A stretch of 49,428 nucleotides of DNA from Micromonospora sp. HK10. GTDB lineage: Bacteria > Actinomycetota > Actinomycetes > Mycobacteriales > Micromonosporaceae. How positions within the stretch are numbered: position 1 is the stretch's first letter; every line of letters starts with the position of its first letter. A program made the translations under genes and the position numbers. The stretch covers positions 1 through 49,428 of the forward strand of contig NZ_KQ058867.1 in assembly GCF_000982955.1 (NCBI RefSeq). Direction: 5' to 3'. This document shows, in pieces, positions 42,466 through 49,428 of this stretch. Below the pieces are notes generated by a model. It did not search any database, was not told where the DNA came from, and was given only the letters and a program-made list of their open reading frames with translations.

Positions 42466-43416
42466 TTGAACTTCGATGAGCTCTTCGGGAACTTCCCGGC
42501 GCTGACCATCACCGGGCTGGAACAGGGCGCGATCTACGCGCTCGTCGCGCTCGGCTACACCCTGGTGTACGGCGTCCTGCGTCTGATCAACTTTGCCCAC
42601 TCCGAGGTCTTCATGGTCGGTACCTTCACCGCCCTGTGGACCTGGGAGGCGCTGGGTCACAACCAGAACACCCCTGCCCCCGCGTTCGGCCCGCTGATCG
42701 TGGCGGTCCTCGCCGGGCTCGCCGTCGCGATGGTCGCCTCGGCATCCACCGCCGTGGTGGTGGAGCTGGTCGCCTACCGGCCACTGCGGCGCCGTAACGC
42801 CCCGCCGCTGGCCTTCCTCATCACCGCGATCGGCGCCTCGTTCGTGCTCTCCGAGTCCTTCGGCATCGGCACCGAGCGGGCGCCGTTCGGCATGCCGGAC
42901 ATGATCCCGCAGAAGACGGTCTTCACCCTCTTCGGGGCCGACGTGACCAACCTCCAGCTGCTGATCCTCGGGGTCACGTTGATCATGATGATCAGCCTGG
43001 ACCAGTTCGTGAACCGCAGCCGGCTCGGCCGGGGCATCCGCGCCGTGGCCCAGGACGCGGACACCGCCGCCCTGATGGGCGTCAACAAGAACCGGGTCAT
43101 CCTGCTGGTGTTCATCCTCGGCGGCCTGATGGCCGGCGTGGCCGCGCTGCTGTGGGATATCCGGTTCGGCTTCACCAAGTTCAACGTCGGCTTCCTGATC
43201 GGGCTCAAGGCCTTCTCGGCCGCGGTGCTCGGCGGCATCGGCAACCTGCGCGGCGCGCTGCTCGGTGGCCTGCTGCTCGGGGTGGTGGAGAACTACGCCT
43301 CCGGCCTGTTCGGTGGAGACTGGAAGGACTTCACCGGTTTCGTGCTGCTGATCGTGCTGTTGATGTTCCGGCCGACCGGCCTGCTCGGCGAGTCTCTCGG
43401 GAGGGCGCGCGCATGA
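42466..43416 (+). CDS. livH: Branched-chain amino acid ABC transporter, permease
   Basis: A 316-residue LivH-type permease with about eight membrane helices. The N-terminal block GLEQGAIYALVALGYTLVYGVLRLINFAHSEVFMVG is the family signature, and the cytoplasmic coupling loop (SRLGRGIRAVAQDADTAALMGVN) contacts the ATPases. The start is TTG 42466 with GGAG 8 nt upstream. The stop overlaps livM (ATGA). Confidence 0.95.
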   Translation: MNFDELFGNFPALTITGLEQGAIYALVALGYTLVYGVLRLINFAHSEVFMVGTFTALWTWEALGHNQNTPAPAFGPLIVAVLAGLAVAMVASASTAVVVELVAYRPLRRRNAPPLAFLITAIGASFVLSESFGIGTERAPFGMPDMIPQKTVFTLFGADVTNLQLLILGVTLIMMISLDQFVNRSRLGRGIRAVAQDADTAALMGVNKNRVILLVFILGGLMAGVAALLWDIRFGFTKFNVGFLIGLKAFSAAVLGGIGNLRGALLGGLLLGVVENYASGLFGGDWKDFTGFVLLIVLLMFRPTGLLGESLGRARA

Positions 43417-44570
43417 CCGCCACCTCGGACAAGAAGAGCCGCACGGCGGCGTTCCGTACCCGCTGGGACGCGATGCCGAAGCAGGTCCGCTGGGTCGGCC
43501 TGGCCGCCCTGGTGGTCTTCCTCTACATCCTGCCCAACCGGTGGTTCTACGAGTACCTCGGCTTCCCGATCGGCAGCGACTACTTCGCCTTCTACACCAC
43601 CCGCTCCGACTTCGCGACGGTGCTCTTCGACACCTCGGTCTTCGTGCTGCTGGCGGTGGGCCTGAACGTCGTGGTCGGCTTCGCCGGCCTGCTCGACCTG
43701 GGCTACTTCGGCTTCTACGCGGTCGGCGCGTACACGGTGGCGCTGCTGACCTCGCCGGAGAGCCGGTTGGGCACCAACTGGCCGTGGCTGGCGGCGGTGC
43801 CGGTGGCGATCGCGGTGGCCATGATCTCCGGGGTGATCCTCGGTGGCCCGACGCTGCGGCTGCGCGGTGACTACCTGGCCATCGTGACCCTCGGCTTCGC
43901 CGAGATGATCCGCCTCTACGCGGCCCGCAACGAGGGCATCGCGCAGGGCCAGCGGGGCATCCCGCAGATCCCGCACCCGCCGGGCACCGGCTCGGACGGC
44001 CACCCGCTGTTCGGCGTGGAGAGCTCGAAGCCCTACTACTGGCTGATCCTCACGGTGATCATCGTGATCATCTTCGCGATGCGGAACCTGGTAAACAGTC
44101 GGGTCGGCCGGGCCTGGGTGGCGATCCGCGAGGACGAGGACGCCGCCGAGATCATGGGTGTGCCGACGTTCAAGTACAAGCTGTGGGCGTTCGCCATCGG
44201 CGCGGCGGTCGGCGGTCTGACCGGCGCGATCTTCGCCGGCAAGCAGACGTTCATCAACTCGGACAGCTTCCTGCTGGAGAACTCGATCCTGGTGCTCGCC
44301 GCGGTCATCCTCGGCGGCGCGGGCAACATCAAGGGCGCGATCGCCGGTGGCGCGATCACCTGGTACCTGCCGGAGTGGCTGCGGGGCGTGGGCGACCTGA
44401 TCGGTGTCGAGTTCGACGCGGCGGAATACCGGATCCTGGTCTTCGGCCTGGTGGTCATCGTGATGATGATCTTCCGGCCGCAGGGTCTGGTGCCCAACCG
44501 GCGCCGCGCGGCGGAGTTCGCCGACCGGCGCAAGGAAGTGGTTCCCCAGGAGACGGTGCCCAATGAGTGA
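43413..44570 (+). CDS. livM: Branched-chain amino acid ABC transporter, permease
   Basis: A 385-residue LivM-type permease, the second membrane subunit. It has an N-terminal cytoplasmic extension of about 30 residues, then about ten helices with NVVVGFAGLLDLGYFGFYAVGAY and the coupling loop SRVGRAWVAIREDEDAAEIMG. ATG 43413 overlaps the livH stop by 4 nt. The C-terminus overlaps livG by 8 nt. Confidence 0.95.
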   Translation: MTATSDKKSRTAAFRTRWDAMPKQVRWVGLAALVVFLYILPNRWFYEYLGFPIGSDYFAFYTTRSDFATVLFDTSVFVLLAVGLNVVVGFAGLLDLGYFGFYAVGAYTVALLTSPESRLGTNWPWLAAVPVAIAVAMISGVILGGPTLRLRGDYLAIVTLGFAEMIRLYAARNEGIAQGQRGIPQIPHPPGTGSDGHPLFGVESSKPYYWLILTVIIVIIFAMRNLVNSRVGRAWVAIREDEDAAEIMGVPTFKYKLWAFAIGAAVGGLTGAIFAGKQTFINSDSFLLENSILVLAAVILGGAGNIKGAIAGGAITWYLPEWLRGVGDLIGVEFDAAEYRILVFGLVVIVMMIFRPQGLVPNRRRAAEFADRRKEVVPQETVPNE

Positions 44571-45483
44571 GCCGCAGATGCACAGCGAGCGGGACGAGAC
44601 CAGCGAGCGGGACATCGCCGACGACGGTCGCGCCACCGTCGGCACCCCGCCGGCGTCCGGCGCGGACACGCCGGTGGAGCCCACCCCCGGCGCGACCGCG
44701 CCGGCCGGGCGGGAGCCGCTGCTGGAGGTCGACCACGTCACCCTCCGCTTCGGCGGCGTGGTCGCGCTGAACGACGTCGCGTTCACCCTCTACAAGGGGG
44801 AGATCCTCGGCCTGATCGGCCCGAACGGCGCCGGCAAGACCACCTGCTTCAACGCCATGACGGGGGTCTACCGGCCCACCGAGGGCGAGATCCGGTTCAA
44901 GGGGCAGCGGACCAACGGCAAGCGCCGGTCCTGGATCACCAAGGCGGGCATCGCCCGGACGTTCCAGAACATCCGGCTCTTCCCGGAGATGACCGCGCTG
45001 GAGAACGTGATGGTGGGCGCGGACGCCCACCACAAGACCAGCGTGATCTCCGCGATGCTGCGGCTGCCGCGGCACTGGCGGGAGGAGCGGCAGGGCCGCG
45101 ACAAGGCGTACGAGCTGCTGCGCTTCGTCGGCATCGAGCGCCGCGCCGGGGACCTGGCCCGCAACCTCTCGTACGGCGAGCAGCGCCGGCTGGAGATCGC
45201 CCGGGCCCTGGCCACCGACCCCACCCTGCTCTGCCTGGACGAGCCGGCGGCCGGCTTCACCCCGGCGGAGAAGGAGGAACTGCTCGGCCTGATCCGGAAG
45301 ATCCGCGACAATGGCACCACGGTGCTGCTGATCGAGCACGACATGCGACTCGTCATGGGCGTGACCGACCGGATCGTGGTGCTGGAGTTCGGCAAGAAGA
45401 TCGCCGAGGGCCTGCCGGCCGAGGTCCGGGAGGATCCGAAGGTGATCGCCGCGTACCTGGGGGTGCCGACCGATGCTGCTTGA
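44563..45483 (+). CDS. livG: Branched-chain amino acid ABC transporter, ATPase
   Basis: A 306-residue ABC ATPase. Walker A GPNGAGKTT, the Q-loop in FQNIRLFPEMTALENVMVG, signature LSYGEQRRLEIARAL, Walker B LLCLDEPAAG and the H-loop in IEHDMRLVMGVTDR are intact. The C-terminal LivG-type extension is present. The first ~55 residues are an acidic, disordered extension not usual in LivG. It energises uptake through LivHM together with LivF. Confidence 0.95.
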   Translation: MSEPQMHSERDETSERDIADDGRATVGTPPASGADTPVEPTPGATAPAGREPLLEVDHVTLRFGGVVALNDVAFTLYKGEILGLIGPNGAGKTTCFNAMTGVYRPTEGEIRFKGQRTNGKRRSWITKAGIARTFQNIRLFPEMTALENVMVGADAHHKTSVISAMLRLPRHWREERQGRDKAYELLRFVGIERRAGDLARNLSYGEQRRLEIARALATDPTLLCLDEPAAGFTPAEKEELLGLIRKIRDNGTTVLLIEHDMRLVMGVTDRIVVLEFGKKIAEGLPAEVREDPKVIAAYLGVPTDAA

Positions 45484-46183
45484 GATCAAGGACCTGACCC
45501 TGCTGTACGGGCGGATCCAGGCGCTGCACGGGATCAGCCTGACGGTCAACGAGGGCGAGGTGGTGGCCCTGATCGGCGCGAACGGCGCCGGCAAGACCAC
45601 CACCATGCGGGCCATCTCCGGGCTGCGCCCGGTGGCGTCGGGCTCGATCGTCTTCGACGGCACCGACGTCACCCGGATGCGGGCCGATCTGCGGGTGGTC
45701 CGGGGCATCGGGCAGGCGCCCGAGGGGCGGGGCGTCTTCCCCGGGATGACCGTCGTGGAAAACCTCGAGATGGGCGCGTACACCCGGCGGGACCGGGCAG
45801 GCATCGCCGAGGACATGAAGATGGTCATGGACCTCTTCCCCCGGCTCGCCGAGCGGCGCAAGCAGCACGGTGGGACGCTCTCCGGCGGTGAGCAGCAGAT
45901 GCTGGCGGTGGGCCGGGCGCTGATGGCCCGCCCGCGGCTGCTGCTGCTCGACGAGCCCTCGATGGGGCTCGCGCCGATGCTGATCCAGCAGATCTTCGAG
46001 ATCATCACCCGGATCAACGAGCAGGGCACCACGATCCTGCTGGTGGAGCAGAACGCCCAGCAGGCGCTCTCCCGCGCCCACCGGGGCTACGTGCTGGAGA
46101 CCGGCCGGATCGTCAAGGAGGGTACCGGCCGGGACCTGCTGCACGACCCGGCGGTCAAGGAGGCGTACCTCGGCGTGGCCTGA
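45473..46183 (+). CDS. livF: Branched-chain amino acid ABC transporter, ATPase
   Basis: A 236-residue ABC ATPase, the second nucleotide-binding subunit. Walker A GANGAGKTTT, signature LSGGEQQMLAVGRAL, Walker B LLLLDEPSMGL and the H-loop in VEQNAQQAL (with Gln-Asn in place of the usual His-Asp, as is normal for LivF) are present. It overlaps livG by 11 nt and is followed 11 nt later by the operon terminator. Confidence 0.95.
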   Translation: MLLEIKDLTLLYGRIQALHGISLTVNEGEVVALIGANGAGKTTTMRAISGLRPVASGSIVFDGTDVTRMRADLRVVRGIGQAPEGRGVFPGMTVVENLEMGAYTRRDRAGIAEDMKMVMDLFPRLAERRKQHGGTLSGGEQQMLAVGRALMARPRLLLLDEPSMGLAPMLIQQIFEIITRINEQGTTILLVEQNAQQALSRAHRGYVLETGRIVKEGTGRDLLHDPAVKEAYLGVA

Positions 46184-46194
46184 GGTCGTACCGG

Positions 46195-46237
46195 CGGCGG
46201 CCGGCCGTCCCTTCGGGGGCGGCCGGCCGCCGCTTTT
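46195..46237 (+). terminator. Intrinsic terminator of the liv operon
   Basis: A 17-bp stem (46195-46211 with 46216-46232, one U-G pair) capped by a C(TTCG)G tetraloop and followed by CTTTT. It is the only hairpin noted here with both an extra-stable tetraloop and a T-tract. Confidence 0.92.
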
Positions 46238-46276
46238 ACCGGCGCCGCCGTCCGCCGGGTTGTCGGGCGTACGGGC

Positions 46277-46282
46277 TAGAGT
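46277..46282 (+). promoter_or_regulatory. -10 element of polA (leaderless promoter)
   Basis: TAGAGT ends 7 nt before GTG 46290 with no Shine-Dalgarno, and follows the liv terminator by 39 nt. This fits an independent, leaderless polA transcript. Confidence 0.5.
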
Positions 46283-46289
46283 CGCTGCC

Positions 46290-48989
46290 GTGACAGCTAC
46301 GACGCCGCGCCTGCTCCTCGTCGACGGACACTCCCTGGCATACCGGGCGTTCTTCGCCCTGCCGGTGGAGAACTTCTCCACCTCCACGGGGCAGCCGACC
46401 AACGCTGTCTACGGCTTCACCTCCATGCTGATCAACGTGCTCCGCGACGAGCAGCCCACCCACATCGTGGTGGCCTTCGACGTCTCCCGCCGTTCCTTCC
46501 GCACCGACAAGTACGCCGACTACAAGGCCGGCCGCAGCGAGACCCCGACCGACTTCAAGGGCCAGGTCAGCCTGGTCAAGGAGGTCCTCGCCGCGCTGCG
46601 CGTGCCGGTGGTGGAGAAGGAGGGCTACGAGGCCGACGACGTCCTCGCCACCCTCGCCTGCCAGGCCCGCGACCAGGGCATGGAGGTGCTGATCACCACC
46701 GGTGACCGGGACGCCTTCCAGCTCGTCGGCGACCGGGTCACCGTGCTCTACCCGCGCAAGGGCGTCTCCGACCTGGTCCGGATGGACCCGGCCGCGGTCG
46801 AGGCGAAGTACGGTGTGGGCCCCGAGCGCTACCGGGACCTGGCCGCCCTGGTGGGCGAGACCAGCGACAACCTCTCCGGGGTGGACAACGTCGGCCCGAA
46901 GACCGCCGCAAAGTGGATCAACCTGTACGGCGGGGCCGAGGGCGTGGTCGCCCACGCCGACGACATCAAGGGCAAGGCCGGCGACAACCTGCGCGCCCAG
47001 CTGTCCCGGGTGATCCGCAACTACGAGATCAACTGCCTGGTCACCGACCTGGAGCTGCCGCTGCGCCCCGAGGACGCCCGCTGGCCGGGCTGGGACCGGG
47101 AGGCGGTGCACCAGGTCTTCGACACCCTGCAGTTCCGGATCCTGCGCGACCGGCTCTACCAGTACCTCGAGGCCGTCGAGCCGGAGGCCGAGGCCGGCTT
47201 CGACCTGGCCGGCGAGAAGCTCACCGAGCCGGGGGCGCTCGCCGGCTGGCTGGGCACGCACGCCCCGGCCGGCACCCCGGTCGGGCTGGCCGCCAAGCTC
47301 GACACCGGCCCGAACCGCCGGCACACCGCCACCGTGACCGGGATGGCGCTGGCCACGACGGGCGGCGCGGCGGCCTGGTTCGACCCGGCGACCCTCGACC
47401 CCGCCGACGAGGCCGCGCTGGCCGGCTGGCTGGCCGACGACACCCGGCCCAAGGTGCTGCACGACAGCAAGCCGGCCGTGCTGGCCTTCGCGGCGCACGG
47501 CTGGGACCTGCGGGGCATCTCCCGCGACACCCAGATCGCCGCCTACCTGGCCCGCCCCGACCAGCGCTCCTACGACCTGACCGACCTGGCGCTGCGCTAC
47601 CTGCACCGAGAGCTGCGGGTCGACGCGCCGGAGACCGGCCAGCTCACCCTGGACGGCCTGGGCGACGACGGCGAGGCCGAGCAGAACCTGATGCTCCAGG
47701 CCCGGGCCACCCTCGACCTGGCCGACGCGATCGACGCCGAGCTGTCCCGCGACGGCGAGCAGTCCGCCCGGCTGATGGCCGGCGTGGAGCTGCCGCTGAT
47801 GCGGGTGCTCGCCGCGATGGAGCGCACCGGCATCGCCGCCGACACCGACTACCTCTCCGAGCTGGAGGCGCACTTCGCCGCCGAGGTGAAGGCCGCCGCC
47901 CAGGGCGCGTACGCGGCGGTCGGGCGGGAGTTCAACCTGGGCTCGCCCAAGCAGCTCCAGGAGATCCTCTTCGGCGAGCTGGGCCTGCCCAAGACCAAGA
48001 AGATCAAGACCGGCTACACCACCGACGCGGACGCCTTGCAGTGGCTCTACGCGCAGCAGCCCCATCCGGTGCTCGAGCACCTGCTGCGCCACCGCGACGT
48101 GGCCAAGCTCAAGTCGACCGTCGACGGGCTGCTCAAGTCGGTCTCCGACGACGCCCGGATCCACACCACCTTCAACCAGACGGTGGCGGCCACCGGCCGG
48201 CTCTCCTCGACCGAGCCGAACCTGCAGAACATCCCGATCCGCACCGAGGAGGGGCGGCGGATCCGGCGCGCCTTCATCGTCGGCGAGGGCTACGACTGCC
48301 TGCTCACCGCCGACTACAGCCAGATCGAAATGCGGATCATGGCGCACCTGTCCTCGGACGACGCGCTGATCGAGGCGTTCAACTCCGGGCACGACTTCCA
48401 CGCCGCCACCGCCTCGTCGGTCTTCGCCGTCCCGGTCGACCAGGTCACCGCCGACCAGCGTCGCAAGATCAAGGCGATGAACTACGGCCTGGCGTACGGG
48501 CTGAGCGCGTTCGGCCTGTCCCAGCAGCTCGGGATCAGCACCGAGGAGGCGCGCGGGCTGATGGAGAACTACTTCGCCGGCTTCGGCGGGGTGCGCGACT
48601 ACCTGCACGAGGTGGTGGCCCGGGCCCGTCAGGACGGCTACACCTCCACCATCCTGGGCCGCCGCCGCTACCTGCCCGACCTGGTCAGCGACAACCGGCA
48701 GCGGCGGGAGATCGCCGAGCGGATGGCCCTCAACGCCCCGATCCAGGGCTCCGCGGCCGACATCATCAAGGTCGCCATGCTGCACGTCGACACCGCACTG
48801 CGCGAGGGCGGGCTGCGCTCCCGGATGCTGCTGCAGGTGCACGACGAACTGGTCTTCGAGGTCGCTCCCGGCGAGCGGGAGGCCCTGGAGTCCCTGGTCC
48901 GTACGCAGATGGGCGAGGCGTACCCGCTGTCGGTGCCGCTGGAGGTGTCGGTCGGCGAGGGCCGGGACTGGAACAGCGCCGACCACTGA
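46290..48989 (+). CDS. polA: DNA polymerase I
   Basis: 899 residues: an N-terminal 5'-3' exonuclease/flap domain (LLLVDGHSLAYRAFF, EKEGYEADDVLATLA, TTGDRDAFQL, GETSDNLSGVDNVGPKTA), a 3'-5' exonuclease-like domain, and the family A polymerase with motif A DYSQIEMRIMAHLS, motif B RRKIKAMNYGLAYGLS and motif C LQVHDELVFEV. The middle domain has lost its metal ligands: no DxE in the first strand (MALATTGG) and KVLHDSKPAVLAF where KYD would be, so no proofreading is expected, as in other actinobacterial PolA. It works in Okazaki-fragment maturation and repair. GTG 46290 is chosen from the conserved N-terminus; the mRNA is probably leaderless. Confidence 0.97.
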   Translation: MTATTPRLLLVDGHSLAYRAFFALPVENFSTSTGQPTNAVYGFTSMLINVLRDEQPTHIVVAFDVSRRSFRTDKYADYKAGRSETPTDFKGQVSLVKEVLAALRVPVVEKEGYEADDVLATLACQARDQGMEVLITTGDRDAFQLVGDRVTVLYPRKGVSDLVRMDPAAVEAKYGVGPERYRDLAALVGETSDNLSGVDNVGPKTAAKWINLYGGAEGVVAHADDIKGKAGDNLRAQLSRVIRNYEINCLVTDLELPLRPEDARWPGWDREAVHQVFDTLQFRILRDRLYQYLEAVEPEAEAGFDLAGEKLTEPGALAGWLGTHAPAGTPVGLAAKLDTGPNRRHTATVTGMALATTGGAAAWFDPATLDPADEAALAGWLADDTRPKVLHDSKPAVLAFAAHGWDLRGISRDTQIAAYLARPDQRSYDLTDLALRYLHRELRVDAPETGQLTLDGLGDDGEAEQNLMLQARATLDLADAIDAELSRDGEQSARLMAGVELPLMRVLAAMERTGIAADTDYLSELEAHFAAEVKAAAQGAYAAVGREFNLGSPKQLQEILFGELGLPKTKKIKTGYTTDADALQWLYAQQPHPVLEHLLRHRDVAKLKSTVDGLLKSVSDDARIHTTFNQTVAATGRLSSTEPNLQNIPIRTEEGRRIRRAFIVGEGYDCLLTADYSQIEMRIMAHLSSDDALIEAFNSGHDFHAATASSVFAVPVDQVTADQRRKIKAMNYGLAYGLSAFGLSQQLGISTEEARGLMENYFAGFGGVRDYLHEVVARARQDGYTSTILGRRRYLPDLVSDNRQRREIAERMALNAPIQGSAADIIKVAMLHVDTALREGGLRSRMLLQVHDELVFEVAPGEREALESLVRTQMGEAYPLSVPLEVSVGEGRDWNSADH

Positions 48990-49043
48990 GCGTGGACGGG
49001 CCCGCTGTGTCTGCCTGCTGCTGCCGCCTGGACCGCTGACCGG

Positions 49044-49250
49044 ACGCCGTACCGGCGGGGGGCTTGCCGGGCGCCGTACGGGGCGGGGGCGGCTTGCGGG
49101 GCGCCGTACCGGCGGCGGCGGGCTTGCCGGGCGCCGTACCGGGGCGCGGGTGGGCTTGCCGGGCGCCGTACGGGGCGGGGGCGGGCTTGCGGGGCGCCGT
49201 ACGGGGGCGGGGCTTGCCGGGCGCCGTACCGGGGCGGGGGCGGGCCTGCC
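49044..49250 (+). repeat. Degenerate ~30-bp repeat array, about 7 copies
   Basis: The core GCGCCGTAC recurs at 49044 (ACGCCGTAC), 49071, 49101, 49131, 49163, 49194 and 49221, usually preceded by GGCTTGCCGG or GGCTTGCGGG and followed by a G-rich stretch. Spacing varies from 27 to 32 bp. Confidence 0.9.
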
Positions 49251-49315
49251 GGGCCTGACCCGGCGGCTCGGCCGACCACCAACGGGTGAGCGCCTACCGG
49301 CTTGATGTCGTAGCT

Positions 49316-49352
49316 GACTCACCCGGGCGCACGAGCAGCGGCCGGGTGAGTC
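49316..49352. terminator. 11-bp hairpin
   Basis: Arms GACTCACCCGG (49316-49326) and CCGGGTGAGTC (49342-49352) with a 15-nt loop, followed by GTTTCC. It may terminate polA or the gene beyond the right edge. Confidence 0.6.
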
Positions 49353-49414
49353 GTTTCCGTCATCACGCCCGGTGAATCGTTCCCGTCATCAGGCGGGTTG
49401 CGTTTCCGTCATCA
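49352..49414 (+). repeat. CGTTTCCGTCATCA direct repeats, 3 copies
   Basis: Copies at 49352, 49378 (one mismatch) and 49401, joined by GC-rich spacers that end in GTGA(G/A)TCG-like sequence. The array may continue past the window. Confidence 0.85.
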
Positions 49415-49428
49415 AGCCCCGTGAGTCG

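Larger units (their letters stand above)
48990..49428. other. Right-end intergenic region after polA
   Basis: 439 bp without a convincing gene. It holds a degenerate ~30-bp repeat array (49044-49250), an 11-bp hairpin (49316-49352) and a short ~25-bp repeat (49352-49414) that runs to the window edge. Confidence 0.7.

Noticed and set aside
46236..49322. A 1028-codon open frame antisense to polA
   Set aside because: It continues through the degenerate repeats after polA and shows only shadow composition.

Overview
The window is high-GC actinobacterial chromosome, most likely Micromonospora or a close relative. This rests on the very high GC, GTG/TTG starts, Tat and lipoprotein signals, an ANTAR response regulator, a small DUF6244-like protein and the gene order pyk - tesB - (insertions) - tRNA - ANTAR regulator - liv operon - polA, which I recall, with varying insertions, from Mycobacterium and Streptomyces. 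No insertion sequence, prophage or CRISPR array was found. Genus and synteny are inference; nothing was searched.

Layout. 1-2.2 kb: tail of an unknown gene, an FAD monooxygenase and a converging GNAT acetyltransferase. 2.3-8.5 kb: gltBD (glutamate synthase), closed by a 19-bp hairpin. 8.7-12.8 kb: two MFS exporters; the second is divergent from its TetR regulator across a palindromic operator and has a roughly 300-nt leader with a five-codon ORF (MPVIR). 12.9-15.5 kb: an unusual fusion of an eroded NTPase-like region, one membrane segment and a periplasmic-binding-protein domain. 15.5-17.7 kb: small accessory patch with a Panacea antitoxin whose overlapping Fic toxin is reduced to about 26 codons, a Cys-rich small protein, a minimal GntR regulator, a hypothetical protein and a 37-bp tandem repeat over its stop codon. 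17.8-19.2 kb: Tat-exported PhoX with a candidate PHO box.

19.4-26.3 kb is the least described part. It holds an FtsK/SpoIIIE-EccC-like ATPase with one intact and one eroded P-loop, a coiled-coil/Pro-repeat/membrane protein, a small coiled-coil protein, then a membrane M48 metallopeptidase translationally coupled to an EACC1-like protein. This is the best candidate for an undescribed envelope-associated transport or conflict system.

26.6-38.1 kb: secreted lipase, YCII protein, pyruvate kinase, acyl-CoA thioesterase, a Cys-less Rrf2 regulator with a TSUP (TauE-like) transporter, a secreted CBM2-rhamnogalacturonan lyase, an LLM flavin oxidoreductase with an Lrp regulator, and a divergent methionine gamma-lyase-like enzyme. 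38.1-39.7 kb: HTH-LAGLIDADG protein abutting a class-I-shaped tRNA with a CAA anticodon, then the ANTAR regulator. 39.8-49 kb: Asp-box lipoprotein, five-gene branched-chain amino acid ABC operon with a strong terminator, and polA followed by degenerate repeats.

Recurrent themes. Short tandem repeats lie over or just after stop codons (17.57, 26.33 and 29.77 kb; just after the gene at 28.05 and 49.04 kb). Several genes (GNAT, rrf2, lipoprotein, polA) have a -10-like hexamer 6-7 nt before the start codon and no Shine-Dalgarno, as expected for leaderless mRNAs.
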